DNA of 43,900 nucleotides from Nostoc spongiaeforme FACHB-130 (GTDB lineage Bacteria > Cyanobacteriota > Cyanobacteriia > Cyanobacteriales > Nostocaceae): the NCBI RefSeq assembly GCF_014698475.1, contig NZ_JACJTB010000054.1, positions 1-43,900 on the forward strand. Reading direction: 5' to 3'. How positions within the stretch are numbered: position 1 is the first letter of the stretch; every line of letters begins with the position of its first letter. A program made the translations under genes and the position numbers. The notes beneath the pieces were generated by a model. That model saw nothing but the letters and a program-made list of their open reading frames with translations. It had not been told where the DNA came from and searched no databases. Below, piece after piece: positions 24,493-33,228 of the stretch.

Positions 24493-24900
24493 TTATGTCC
24501 ATCTTGCTACCACTACTCTAACTGTTCCATCTTCCATCACTTCATCTGCTTCAATCGTAAAGCCTTGCGCCTCAGCTGATGCCATCAAGGCGTGATATCC
24601 ATAACGCTGCATCAAGGTATTTAACCAAGACTGATTATATTTTCTGCGATCGTACTCAGAAATAATTGCTTGAAACTGACCATTTTCTTGGCGCTTAAAG
24701 CCGATATCATTACTCAAAGAACCAATATATTGTTTGCGAATAATCACTTCCGCAGTTTCAGGACGCACATCACCTTGATAACCATATAACGGCTGTGCTA
24801 CCTTGTGATGTTCAACATTTTTAAACCCGACATCTGCCAAGGCTTTAATTAATGCGGCTGAATTTTTAATTTGAGTTTTGATGCTAGTAAAGTGTGACAT
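24493..24900 (-). CDS. DUF1257 (Ycf35-like) protein, copy 1
   Basis: The 135-residue protein opens with MSHFTSIKTQIKNSAALIKAL and ends TVRVVVARWT, the DUF1257/Ycf35 signature also kept in red-algal chloroplast genomes. It is a small alpha-beta protein of unknown function. It shares both ends with the second copy at 25046, while the middle is diverged. It converges with the plus-strand WD40 gene. The three genes 24493-27129 form a minus-strand unit with the AAA ATPase first. Confidence 0.85.
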   Translation of the reverse strand: MSHFTSIKTQIKNSAALIKALADVGFKNVEHHKVAQPLYGYQGDVRPETAEVIIRKQYIGSLSNDIGFKRQENGQFQAIISEYDRRKYNQSWLNTLMQRYGYHALMASAEAQGFTIEADEVMEDGTVRVVVARWT

Positions 24901-24994
24901 GTTTTTGTGATGAATATATAGCAGTTTTCAATACAGTCAACGAGAGGAAAAATAATTAACCGCAGATGGGCGCGGATGAATTTGTTCAGGGTTC

Positions 24995-25027
24995 AGATCC
25001 CCGACTTCTTAAAGAAGTCAGGGATCT
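24995..25027. repeat. AGATCCCCGACTT palindrome, copy B
   Basis: AGATCCCCGACTTCTT (24995-25010) and its complement (25012-25027) with one mismatch, lying between the two DUF1257 genes. The same family as copies at 3763, 36183 and 39545. Here it sits inside a likely operon, so it could reduce read-through or stabilise the upstream message. Confidence 0.85.
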
Positions 25028-25045
25028 TGATGATCACGAATATAA

Positions 25046-25420
25046 TTAAACCCAACGCCCAACAACTACCCGCACAGTGCCATCTTGTAACACTTCTTCG
25101 TCTTCAACATTAAAGCCTTGTTCTTGGACTGTTGCCATCAAAGTTTTATAAGCATATTTGTGGCTGATGGAGTTAACAAATTGTGGTTGATTAATTTTTA
25201 CGCCCCAAAAGTCGGCTACTATTTCGTAATTTTCCCCATTGCGGCGAAAGCCCAAATCATAACCGTTTTGTTGGCGAATTACATACTCGGCTTGAGTAGT
25301 ATTTCCTTCATATCCCCGGACGTTAGTATTGCACTCAACTTGATAACCTAATTCTTGCAAAACTTCATGCAGAACTTCACCGCGTTTGATTTGAACTTTG
25401 ATGGTTGTAAAATGAGACAT
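25046..25420 (-). CDS. DUF1257 (Ycf35-like) protein, copy 2
   Basis: At 124 residues it starts MSHFTTIKVQIKRGEVLHEVL and ends EEVLQDGTVRVVVGRWV, again the DUF1257 pattern. The central YGYEG/GYEGN-type turn and the C-terminal QEQGFNVEDEEV segment are shared with copy 1. It lies 83 bases after the AAA ATPase, a pairing known for Ycf35/Ycf46 relatives. Two paralogues side by side suggest a hetero-oligomer or different clients; this is inference. Confidence 0.87.
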   Translation of the reverse strand: MSHFTTIKVQIKRGEVLHEVLQELGYQVECNTNVRGYEGNTTQAEYVIRQQNGYDLGFRRNGENYEIVADFWGVKINQPQFVNSISHKYAYKTLMATVQEQGFNVEDEEVLQDGTVRVVVGRWV

Positions 25421-25462
25421 AATTCCAATTTTGGATTTTAGATTTGGGATTTTGGATGAAAA

Positions 25463-25493
25463 AACGAACCGCCAAGACGCAGAGAACGCAGAG
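25463..25493. repeat. CGAACCGCCAAGACGCAGAG repeat
   Basis: Inverted-orientation relative of the repeat at 21671-21704, in the gap between the AAA ATPase and DUF1257 copy 2, next to a GGATTTTAGATTT string (25433-25456) of the kind seen in the STM4012 N-terminus. Confidence 0.65.
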
Positions 25494-25503
25494 TTTTTCT
25501 ATT

Positions 25504-27129
25504 TTAATCAACCTCTAATGGGCCGATGCCTTTTTGGTTTGAGTATTGTTTTAATTCCTCCACTAATTGAATATCGTTGGAAGCTGCCCTAGCACCGGCT
25601 TCTGCTGCCCATTGCTTTAAGGCTTCAATTTGGTTACGGGCGATCGCAGCTAAGGGTACAGTCTGCGCTATTGCCTGTAAAATATCTTCTGTATTGAAGT
25701 CTCGTCTTTGCCCTTCTATTCTTGTGGAAAATGCTTGGTGCATAGCATCAATAATTACTTGCTCAATTTCTGCGCCACTGAAGTTTTGTGTTTGTTTCGC
25801 CAAGGATGCTAAATTAAATTCTCGCAGGCGATTGGGACGTAACCTTTGCAAATGCACTTTAAAAATTTCTTGGCGTTCTGTTTCTGTTGGTAAATTCAAA
25901 AAGAAAATCTCATCAAATCTGCCTTTGCGTAACAACTCGGCTGGTAATATCTGCACATTATTGGCAGTGGCGACAATAAAAACTGGGCTGGTTTTCTCCT
26001 GCATCCAAGTTATTAAACTGCCAAAAACCCGCCGCGATGTCCCCGAATCTCCATCAACACCACTGGTAATATTGCCAAAGGCTTTGTCAATTTCATCAAT
26101 CCACAATACACAAGGGGCCATTGCTTCGGTTATCTGAATCATTTGGCGGACTCGGCTTTCGCTTTCACCGACAATTCCACCAAATAACCGTCCCGAATCT
26201 AACCTCAGTAGCGGTAAACGCCATTCATGGGCAATAGTTTTCGCTGAAAGAGATTTACCCGTTCCCTGTATTCCTACTAGCAACATCCCTTTAGGGTTAG
26301 GAATACCGTAGCGTCTGGCTTCTTCGGTAAAAGCATCTTGGCGCATCAACACCCATTGTTTGAGTTGATCTAATCCCCCGACGCGCTTGAGTGATTCTTG
26401 GGGTGTGAAAAACTCTAAAATGCCGGTTTGGCGAATTGCTTGTTTTTTCTCTTCTAATACACCATCAATATCAGACTCATTTACCTGCTGTTTGGCGGCT
26501 AAAGCTTTTGCCAAAACCCTAGAAATGCGAGTGCGGCTTAAACCTTGACAAGCTTTAATTAATTGTTCACGCGCCAAGCCAGCAATATTTAATTTATCTG
26601 GGACGACTAGTTGGGTAATTAAATAATCGATTTCGCTGACGCTGGGTAAGGGAAAATCAACAACTGTCACCTCTTGCAGTAGTTCATCGGGAAGTTCTAA
26701 AGTATGACTGGTGGTGATGATAGTTTTGCGCGATCGCTTTAACTCCCGCGCTAAGTTTCGTAATTCCCTAACAATCGGTGCATTCTTCTCAGTGGTAGGA
26801 TTTTTCACAAACGGATGCAAATCCCGCAGCACAAACATCGCTGCTGTTTGCGAATCAGCTTTCGCAATGCGTAATAAAGCCGCCATCACAGAACCTTTAT
26901 CCGCACCATTATCACTCCAACCCCGCACAATATCCCAAAATAACACCTGTCGCTGAGGCGCAGAACGCGCTGCAACTTGCAACAGCACTTCTTCTACAGG
27001 TTCTTCTTCCACAGAAATCACATACAGTAAGGGATACCGCGCCCGAATCATCAAATCAAGTTGTTCGATCAAAGAAGCGTATTGCTGATTCTCGCTGCTA
27101 TGAGTTCCATTTTGTGGCAAATTGCTCAT
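25504..27129 (-). CDS. Ycf46-type AAA ATPase
   Basis: A 541-residue AAA+ protein of the Ycf46 family. The N-terminal half (RYPLLYVISVEEEPVEEVL, VLFWDIVRGW) is a degenerate P-loop-like domain; the C-terminal AAA module has Walker A GIQGTGKS (286-293), Walker B VLWIDEID (341-348), sensor 1 FIVATANN, arginine finger LRKGRFDE and lid helices. Such ATPases remodel proteins. It is the first gene of the unit with two DUF1257 genes, and DUF2997 lies in the divergent arm, matching the usual set. A link to the tandem-LGG proteins is suggested only by proximity. Confidence 0.9.
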   Translation of the reverse strand: MSNLPQNGTHSSENQQYASLIEQLDLMIRARYPLLYVISVEEEPVEEVLLQVAARSAPQRQVLFWDIVRGWSDNGADKGSVMAALLRIAKADSQTAAMFVLRDLHPFVKNPTTEKNAPIVRELRNLARELKRSRKTIITTSHTLELPDELLQEVTVVDFPLPSVSEIDYLITQLVVPDKLNIAGLAREQLIKACQGLSRTRISRVLAKALAAKQQVNESDIDGVLEEKKQAIRQTGILEFFTPQESLKRVGGLDQLKQWVLMRQDAFTEEARRYGIPNPKGMLLVGIQGTGKSLSAKTIAHEWRLPLLRLDSGRLFGGIVGESESRVRQMIQITEAMAPCVLWIDEIDKAFGNITSGVDGDSGTSRRVFGSLITWMQEKTSPVFIVATANNVQILPAELLRKGRFDEIFFLNLPTETERQEIFKVHLQRLRPNRLREFNLASLAKQTQNFSGAEIEQVIIDAMHQAFSTRIEGQRRDFNTEDILQAIAQTVPLAAIARNQIEALKQWAAEAGARAASNDIQLVEELKQYSNQKGIGPLEVD

Positions 27130-27441
27130 CTCTCTTTAGGGGTGTGCGTGGGGTGTCAGGGTGATGAAACGCTAATTACTGAATTGATTCCTCAAATCCT
27201 CCAGCCTGCATTCATTATAGCATTGTCTCTGTATCTGATTATACAAGCATAAACAGCAAACAGCTTGATTCTAGTATTCCCAATCTCCCCCTTCTGTTGT
27301 CTAAGCTAATCGTCATTTAAATTACACCATGTTAATGGTAATGAAAGCTGCAAACCCTCTCCCTTGCACCCTGCCCCCCTGCGGCCTCAATGTGCTTTTT
27401 TATATGCTTAACAGCATACCTCATCCCCCTTCCCACATCCC
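27130..27441. other. Intergenic region
   Basis: Holds the promoter of the AAA gene and the 3' end of the glucosidase gene. Short plus-strand ORFs here lack binding sites and protein-like composition. A C-rich run (CCTTGCACCCTGCCCCCCTG, 27361-27380) and a second at 27420-27455 are of the G-rich repeat type. No RNA gene was recognised. Confidence 0.4.
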
Positions 27442-29424
27442 CTACCCCTCCGTCGCCAACCAAGCACGTAAAACCTCCGCCACCGTCCAAGCCTGGGCAG
27501 TACAGCCGCGCGGAGTCATTGGTGCATCGCCATCAAAAATTTCGCTGAGACTGCCAACACCGGATGCTGTGAGATGATTTGCCATTGGTTCTAAAAATTG
27601 CCGCGCCTGTTGTGGATTTTTGTAAACCCGCAAATGGGCGAGGACGAATGGCCCCAACAACCAACCCCAAACTGTTCCCTGATGGTAAGCGCCGTCACGC
27701 CGATACTGATTACCACCGTATATTCCCTGATATTGGGGATGGCTGGGAGAGAGTGATCGCAATCCATGAGAAGTCAGCAACATTCTGCCACAAACTTCTA
27801 CCACACCTTTTTGTTGGGCAGGGGTGAGGGGGCTTTCTGGTAACGATACAGCAAAAATTTGATTTGGACGCAACGCCCCATCATCACCATCAGGACTATC
27901 AATCACGTCATAGCAGTAACCCAACGCCTCATTCCAAAAGCGGGAAAATCTCGCTAAGGCGCGGTCTGCCATTGCTTCATATTCTTGATGCGGTTTACCC
28001 AGTTGACGGGCAAATTTCGCCATTGTGCGTAAGGCGTTATACCACAGGGCATTGACTTCTACTGGTTTACCAATTCGCGGTGTCACTACCCAATCTCCGA
28101 CTTTGGCATCCATCCAAGTGAGTTGGGTACCTGTCACCCCTGCATAAAGTAAACCATCGGTGGGATCAAGGTGGATACCATAGCGTGTGCCGCGACAGTG
28201 CCAATAAATAATATCTGCCAGTACGGGAAACAGTTCACTGAGTAAATGATCGTCGTTGGTGGCATTGTCATAGGCGCGAATTGCCTCAAAATACCACAGT
28301 GTCGCATCGACTGTATTATATTCTGGTTCCTCGCCAACATCAGGAAAGCGATTGGGTAGCATTCCTTGATTGACATACTTGGCAAAAGTGCGGAGAATTG
28401 CCCGTGCTACTTCTGGGCGACCAGTGGCAATTGTCAACCCAGGTAAACTAATCATTGTGTCCCTTCCCCAATCACTAAACCAGGGATAACCAGCGATGAT
28501 GGTTTTGCCGTGAGATTCTTCTGGTACAGAACGATCAACAATAAACTGATCAGCCGCCAGTACCAAATGTTTAATCCAAGCGGGAGACTCCTGTGCTGTG
28601 ATGGGTCGATTACTCTGCCACAGTCCTAACAGTTTTTGTTCTTGAGTGCGGCGTAATTTAAGTGCTGTTTCACCATGTAAATCAATTTGTTTTTCTGTGC
28701 TGGCGACAAAAGTAACTGCTTCTCCAGGATGGAGAGTCACAGCGAAGGTGGCAGCGTGGAGATGATCTTCTTTGTCGTTTAAACCGCGATAACGCTCTAC
28801 TGCTAAGTCAAAGTCATAATACCAGTTGTGAACGGGTGTAGAACTGGCTTTGTCACTCAACAAATGAAATGGTGTAGCACTGGGATTAGCCGTCACACAA
28901 ATTCCTTGTTCCACCGCTTCCACCGACATTTGCCAACCGTTGCTGTGGGTGTCGCTGTGATAATCGCGGTAATTTACCATTGCTTTGAGGGTTAGTTGCA
29001 AAGGTTGGGTGGCACGCCGCAGAGTGTATTGGATATATGTAGTGTTTGCGCCTAACTGCATCCAGATGCGCTTTTCTAGCAAAGCATCAGCCACCGCCAA
29101 CCGCCACAGAGGAATTGTCCCTTCCAAGGCAAAAGATTCAATGTGTCGATAACCTTGGGGACTCACAGTTTGATTTGCCCAGCGATTTGTATGTAAGGGA
29201 TAAATGCGATCGCCATACAATACAGTTTCATCTAGTTTTGCCAACAGTAAAGTACGACCTAAAGGCGGGTGTAAAGCTGCAATGAGTAAGCCGTGATACC
29301 GCCGAGTCAGTAACCCTGCCACCGTCCCAGAAGCATAACCACCGATGCCATTAGTAACTAACCATTCCCGTGTTTCTGCGATGTCGAGATTGCCGCAGAT
29401 TTCCCGCCCAAATTCCGTACACAT
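27442..29424 (-). CDS. Amylo-alpha-1,6-glucosidase / glycogen-debranching-type enzyme
   Basis: A 660-residue protein with the two-part layout of bacterial glycogen debranching glucosidases: an N-terminal beta domain opening with WLVTNGIGGYASGT and TRRYHGLLIAALHPP, and a C-terminal (alpha/alpha)6 barrel with YPWFSDWGRDTMISLPGL, ILRTFAKYVNQGMLPNRFPD, YNTVDATLWYFEA, RRDGAYHQGTVWGWLLGPF. The Asp of WGRD and the Glu/Asp of TVDAT line the expected active site. It removes alpha-1,6 branch stubs from glycogen or maltodextrin in the cytoplasm. Single gene, no operon partner visible. The last codons run into C-rich repeat-like DNA. Confidence 0.92.
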   Translation of the reverse strand: MCTEFGREICGNLDIAETREWLVTNGIGGYASGTVAGLLTRRYHGLLIAALHPPLGRTLLLAKLDETVLYGDRIYPLHTNRWANQTVSPQGYRHIESFALEGTIPLWRLAVADALLEKRIWMQLGANTTYIQYTLRRATQPLQLTLKAMVNYRDYHSDTHSNGWQMSVEAVEQGICVTANPSATPFHLLSDKASSTPVHNWYYDFDLAVERYRGLNDKEDHLHAATFAVTLHPGEAVTFVASTEKQIDLHGETALKLRRTQEQKLLGLWQSNRPITAQESPAWIKHLVLAADQFIVDRSVPEESHGKTIIAGYPWFSDWGRDTMISLPGLTIATGRPEVARAILRTFAKYVNQGMLPNRFPDVGEEPEYNTVDATLWYFEAIRAYDNATNDDHLLSELFPVLADIIYWHCRGTRYGIHLDPTDGLLYAGVTGTQLTWMDAKVGDWVVTPRIGKPVEVNALWYNALRTMAKFARQLGKPHQEYEAMADRALARFSRFWNEALGYCYDVIDSPDGDDGALRPNQIFAVSLPESPLTPAQQKGVVEVCGRMLLTSHGLRSLSPSHPQYQGIYGGNQYRRDGAYHQGTVWGWLLGPFVLAHLRVYKNPQQARQFLEPMANHLTASGVGSLSEIFDGDAPMTPRGCTAQAWTVAEVLRAWLATEG

Positions 29425-30126
29425 AAGGCAAACTGAGTGATTTTTTAGGTGATAATCAAAATCTATTAACTACAAATTTGTTTTATAGCAGGTGACAGGT
29501 GATAGAGTTACAAGCCTCAACTACATAGCAACCTTATTTGATATTTGAACAAAACAGACAAGGGAGAATGTTTGCCAATCATTGAGGATTGCTATATTTC
29601 TGGTCTTTTTCGCTTCTCGATTCTACTTTCTGTACTTTTTCTTTAGTGTCCTATTGTTATTTTGTCATATTAAATTTACTGAGATAGTTGCATCATAAAT
29701 TTAAATGTTTATTTGGCGGCTGGTCAAAACGACTCTAGTATTTTCATCATTTGTTGCAAAACATAACATTCATCAAACTATCAGACTAATATTTGATTGC
29801 TGAAAAAATCAGTACACCCAAAAAATGCTCTTTCCTAATCCCTACTCCCTACTCCCAGCCTTTACAGATAATTTCAAAAATCCAACGGATTCCTATATAA
29901 GTATTTATTCACTGTGTTTAAAGTTACCTTTATCAAAAAAAAATTTGGTTTGCAATACTTCTATTGAGATTTTACTTATTTTTATGTTGAGATATTTAGC
30001 TTACCAAATTAGCATATTCAGTTAAGATTAAGCATGTTTTACTATTTAGTTGCTGGTTCTGGACTGCTAGACTCCCTGGATTAATTTCATCTTGTTATTC
30101 AATAGCTGTTAGCCCATACTGCTCCC
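29425..30126. other. Long AT-rich intergenic region
   Basis: Seven hundred bases with no gene. It contains MITE copy 2 (29779-29897). A string at 29537-29569 (TTTGATATTTGAACAAAACA) resembles the first codons of the histidine kinase at 6260, pointing to another dispersed repeat. The rest is AT-rich upstream sequence for the gene at 30127. Confidence 0.5.
29779..29897. repeat. MITE-like element, copy 2
   Basis: Reverse-orientation copy of the element at 2276-2404: the outer TATAGGAATCC end lies at the right (about 29887-29897), the middle has the CCCTACTCCCTACTCCC run, and the AATCAGTACACCCA block matches the complement of GGGTGTACTGATT in copy 1. About 119 bp, with no coding capacity. Confidence 0.75.
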
Positions 30127-30639
30127 ATGCTGACCTATCATCGCAAGCCTGTGTGCTTATCACTAATTTCCACTGACCTGCCGTTCTGGTCAGTGGTCGA
30201 AACTGCCGGAACATTGTATCAGAAAGATACGGAACGATTTCACTTACTGTTAACTGCACCGCCTCTCATTACTTGTGAAGTAGAAACTTCTCCCAGTACA
30301 GAGGAAATTTTGCCGCACAGAAACAACACTGCCTACATTCCCAGTAGTCCCAGAGTTTTGTGGCTGGAAATTTCTCCCTATCGGGTAATTATGACTATGC
30401 AAGGCAATGGTCAGGTAAGTTACCGCCACTTCTGGGAAAAAGGGATATACGGTGTCAGCCGTTATTGGTTGCCTACGGAATCTTTACAACCAAATAATCC
30501 GATTCGCTTACGAAATTTTACAAAAACATTGACACTTACTGGTAAACAATTCCCAGAACACTTGCGCCTAGAGTATGAATTGTGGGCAGAAAAAGTCCAA
30601 ATAGGATGTTACATCCTCAATTTAGAAATTAAACACTGA
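30127..30639 (+). CDS. Conserved-looking hypothetical protein, 170 residues
   Basis: Composition and codon use look like a real gene, and a hairpin follows its stop codon. No motif was recognised. It starts MLTYHRKPVCLSLISTDLPFW and has a long central section with SPRVLWLEISPYRVIMTMQGNGQVSYRHFWEKGIYG; the predicted fold is beta-rich. No signal peptide or membrane segment. It stands alone between two repeat-rich gaps. Function unknown. Confidence 0.65.
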   Translation: MLTYHRKPVCLSLISTDLPFWSVVETAGTLYQKDTERFHLLLTAPPLITCEVETSPSTEEILPHRNNTAYIPSSPRVLWLEISPYRVIMTMQGNGQVSYRHFWEKGIYGVSRYWLPTESLQPNNPIRLRNFTKTLTLTGKQFPEHLRLEYELWAEKVQIGCYILNLEIKH

Positions 30640-30657
30640 TAATTTCACTTTTTTTTG

Positions 30658-30689
30658 ATGCCTTTCTCAATACTGCTTGGGGAAGGCAT
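30658..30689 (+). terminator. Possible terminator hairpin
   Basis: ATGCCTTTC pairs with GGAAGGCAT across a 14-base loop, 19 bases after the preceding stop codon, followed by AATTTTGTT. The weak U-tract keeps confidence modest. Confidence 0.45.
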
Positions 30690-30870
30690 AATTTTGTTCT
30701 CATACCAAGTTGCAGTTATTTTAATTTATTTTTTAAAGTATTAATTAATATAAGTAATAACTTAGTCGTCAATTTCCCGATTTTTCCTGAAAATTGGGGA
30801 TATTTTTGTGATAAATATTTTTATCTTTAGTCATTAATTTGTATAAATTTATACTTTGCACAAGACATGA

Positions 30871-31024
30871 GAAAGGCGATCGCCCCTCATACCATTTCAC
30901 GAAAAAAGTGATACAAATTCATGGGTTTTTTATTCTTTTCCTCTGCCCCTTGATCCCCTGCGGTCTATTTGTATCAAACTTAAAGTGAAACGCGGTATCA
31001 CGCCAGAGTTTGCGATCGCCTTTC
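30871..31024. repeat. Nested inverted repeat with MITE core (ATACC termini)
   Basis: The core 30889-30998 has about 30-bp inverted arms: ATACCATTTCAC plus GTGATACAAAT on the left and the complement ATTTGTATCAAAC plus GTGAAACGCGGTAT on the right. The outer arms GAAAGGCGATCGC (30871-30883) and GCGATCGCCTTTC (31012-31024) are a perfect 13-bp pair containing HIP1 sites. The core is related to the element at 274-406. Confidence 0.7.
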
Positions 31025-31079
31025 TTGCAACACCTAAAATTAGGAGTCGATTATAATCATGCTAAATTGAAATTTTTAA

Positions 31080-31883
31080 TCAAGAAGATGGTACTGCAAC
31101 TTTCAAGCGTTTAATCATGGCTTCTCGCGCTTGTATGGCGAGGTCATCATCTAAGGGTTTGAGTGTGATGGGTTGTTGATACTTCAGCCGCAACGCAGTT
31201 TGAATTAACCAGTCAGCGACAAAGGGATTTTTGGGTAACAGGGGGCCGTGGGAATAAGTAGCGATCGCATTCTGATAAAATGCACCTTCTGTACCATCTT
31301 CGCCATTATTGCCTAAGCCATACACCACACGCCCCAAGGCTTCTACTTTACCTAACTTGGTACGTCCACCATGATTTTCAAACCCGACAAGATAGGGTTT
31401 ACTACCAGTCATCTCTTCTAACTCTTTGGCGAGGCGGGAGGCTGTAACTTCAATTACCAAGTTACCAATGCAACGTTTGGTATTTTCCCCAGGATGAATA
31501 GATACTAAATCGAGGATTCCTAACCCTTCAATTCGTTGCCCAAATCCTGGTTCATAATAATGTCCTAGGAGTTGGGGTGAACCGCAAGTAAAAACCCCTG
31601 GCGTACCATTGGCAATTTTTTCGCGCATTGCGTCAGCTTTCACCCCTTGCAAATCACGCATCACAATTTCTTGTTGACGGTCTTGTGCGCCACCACCCAC
31701 AATGACATCTACAGCTTTAATATCTTCGGCGGTGGAATTTTGGTCTAACGGTAATACTTTAACGCTGTATCCCCGCCATTGGGCGCGACGTTCTATAGTG
31801 ATCACATTACCGCGATCGCCATAAGTACTCATTAAGGTGGGATACAACCAACCAATTGTTAATTCTAATTGTTCAGAACTCAT
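31080..31883 (-). CDS. gatD: GatD-type glutamine amidotransferase (lipid II amidation)
   Basis: Class I glutamine amidotransferase of the CobB/CobQ type, 267 residues. WLYPTLMSTYGDRGNVI, VDVIVGGGAQDRQQ, the nucleophile elbow GVFTCGSPQLLG (Cys100) and ATYSHGPLLPKNP (catalytic His) are all present. In other bacteria GatD releases ammonia from glutamine for MurT, which amidates D-Glu of lipid II; the pair is usually adjacent. Here the MurT gene is 1.35 kb away on the same strand, with an opposite-strand gene and a DinB relic between. Cytoplasmic. In cyanobacteria the role in cell-wall amidation is inferred from the family. Confidence 0.9.
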   Translation of the reverse strand: MSSEQLELTIGWLYPTLMSTYGDRGNVITIERRAQWRGYSVKVLPLDQNSTAEDIKAVDVIVGGGAQDRQQEIVMRDLQGVKADAMREKIANGTPGVFTCGSPQLLGHYYEPGFGQRIEGLGILDLVSIHPGENTKRCIGNLVIEVTASRLAKELEEMTGSKPYLVGFENHGGRTKLGKVEALGRVVYGLGNNGEDGTEGAFYQNAIATYSHGPLLPKNPFVADWLIQTALRLKYQQPITLKPLDDDLAIQAREAMIKRLKVAVPSS

Positions 31884-32228
31884 AACTCTTTACTCATAAC
31901 TGATAATTTATAACTTTTTTCTTTCTATAGTTGCAGAATCAGGTGTGTATCCAGAACCAAAGATACTGGCTGGGGTCAGCATATCGTAAATCTGTCCTCG
32001 GTAATGGGTTTGGTAGTTAAAATTTTTAGATGGACATATAGCAATTGTTATCAGACTTCAGTATTTTAGGTCACAGTTTTGTAATTGTCAGACAGCCATA
32101 ATCTCCACAGGTAACTGTAAATTTACTAAATATTTGGGTAAACAGTTACACTGTTTTTGTGCAAATTTCCCAAAAAGTTAACTTTGTTTAACTAAGCGAC
32201 AAATTGTGAATATCTCAATGGAGATTAT
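31884..32228. other. Intergenic region with relic and palindrome
   Basis: Divergent space between the GatD gene and the gene at 32229. Contains the DinB relic and, at 32140-32156, the palindrome AAACAGT TAC ACTGTTT, a possible operator about 70 bases upstream of the plus-strand start. No regulator could be assigned. Confidence 0.45.
31908..32021 (-). pseudogene. DinB-family C-terminal relic
   Basis: Reading the minus strand, an open stretch encodes FNYQTHYRGQIYDMLTPASI and ends at TAA (31908-31910). The NxQTHxRGQ block is the conserved C-terminal helix of DinB-family proteins, where the His residues bind metal. The rest of such a gene (usually about 150 residues) is missing, so this is a degraded remnant. 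The match is short; a search with the translation would settle it. Confidence 0.5.
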
Positions 32229-33008
32229 ATGCAAGCGATTGAAGCTCCCAATTTGACGGTAATTGCGTATGAAAATGCAGTTCCTGTGTCTCAATTACCT
32301 GCTGTGTGGCAAGATATTGCTAACGGATTGGCAGATGTAGGCATCTCTGAACCCCAAAGTTATGTTGAGATGGCACAGTTATTTCAATATAAGTTAGAAC
32401 AAGGTGATGTTGATTTATTTAACGAACGTCCAGAATTAGAATATCTTAAATCATCATTCTCCCAACTATTTGGCAAGTTAGCTTGGGAAACCCTAGAATT
32501 TTACGGTTATGACTTTATAAAAACTAGCTATCCTGATTTTGCGACACTGCTTGAAGAGTTAGAATCAAAGGGCGAAGAGTTTGCTAATGAATTAAAAGTA
32601 GCACGGATAGGAATAGAACTTTTTCAAGAATTTGGCTATGAACTACCAGCAAGTTTTTATCATGTGCATCTAGCACCAATTTACCGCGATCATGTATTTG
32701 AAGAACGCGCTTTAAGATTTGATAAGCGAGATATCAAACATAAGCGTTCTTGGGATGCAATATTGCACGCAGGTAAGGTTTTTGCGATGCAAATGAAGGT
32801 GCAGAGTATCGCTTCTAAATATGGCTTTACTTATCAACATGGTTGTGGTTGCAATTCTCACCTATCTTCGATTGATACATCTCGTGGGGTATTTGAGTAT
32901 GAATTCACTCCCGAAAAACGTCAACGGTGGTTGAGAAGTTTTATTTGGACGGCTTGGTATGAGTATGCTTTCTTTCCTATTGTCCCGAATACCAGTTATT
33001 TAGTTTAG
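32229..33008 (+). CDS. Conserved-looking protein of unknown function, 259 residues
   Basis: Starts MQAIEAPNLTVIAYENAVPVSQL. Mostly helical, with a conserved-looking middle (FGKLAWETLEFYGYDFIKTSYP) and a Cys cluster near the end (QHGCGCNSHLSSIDTSRG), which could bind metal. No signal peptide or membrane segment. It lies on the opposite strand between MurT and GatD genes, so it or its flanking repeats have split that pair. I do not recognise the family. Confidence 0.75.
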   Translation: MQAIEAPNLTVIAYENAVPVSQLPAVWQDIANGLADVGISEPQSYVEMAQLFQYKLEQGDVDLFNERPELEYLKSSFSQLFGKLAWETLEFYGYDFIKTSYPDFATLLEELESKGEEFANELKVARIGIELFQEFGYELPASFYHVHLAPIYRDHVFEERALRFDKRDIKHKRSWDAILHAGKVFAMQMKVQSIASKYGFTYQHGCGCNSHLSSIDTSRGVFEYEFTPEKRQRWLRSFIWTAWYEYAFFPIVPNTSYLV

Positions 33009-33031
33009 TAGGTGAGAAAGATTTGAAAAAG

Positions 33032-33196
33032 GAATTCAGAAGTCAGAATTCAGGAGTCAGAAGTAATTAGTAGGGTATTTAAACTTACTACTAATTAAAG
33101 ACTACTAAATTGGAGATTTAATGTGGTGTTTCACTACTCATTCATCCACCAGTAAGGTACTCAGGTAAATTCTGAATTCTGACTCCTGCATTCTAT
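33032..33196. repeat. Inverted repeat with CAGGAGTCAGAATTC arms
   Basis: The left arm (33032-33062) has tandem GAATTCAGAAGTCAGAATTC units; the right arm (33170-33196) is the complement AATTCTGACTCCTG. Lies between convergent genes; one of the dispersed AGAATTCAGGAGTCAG-type repeats of Nostoc-like genomes (recognition from memory). Confidence 0.55.
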
Positions 33197-33228
33197 TTTG
33201 ATCAAAAAGCTTCTCAATTCCCCATTTT

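Larger units (their letters stand above)
30640..31079. other. Convergent intergenic region with nested inverted repeats
   Basis: Lies between two convergent genes. It holds the hairpin at 30658 and the nested repeat at 30871-31024. Otherwise AT-rich with no ORF. Confidence 0.5.

Noticed and set aside
27061-27252. 63-codon plus-strand ORF upstream of the AAA gene
   Set aside because: It lies mostly inside the AAA ATPase N-terminal codons and its promoter; hydrophobic tail by chance.
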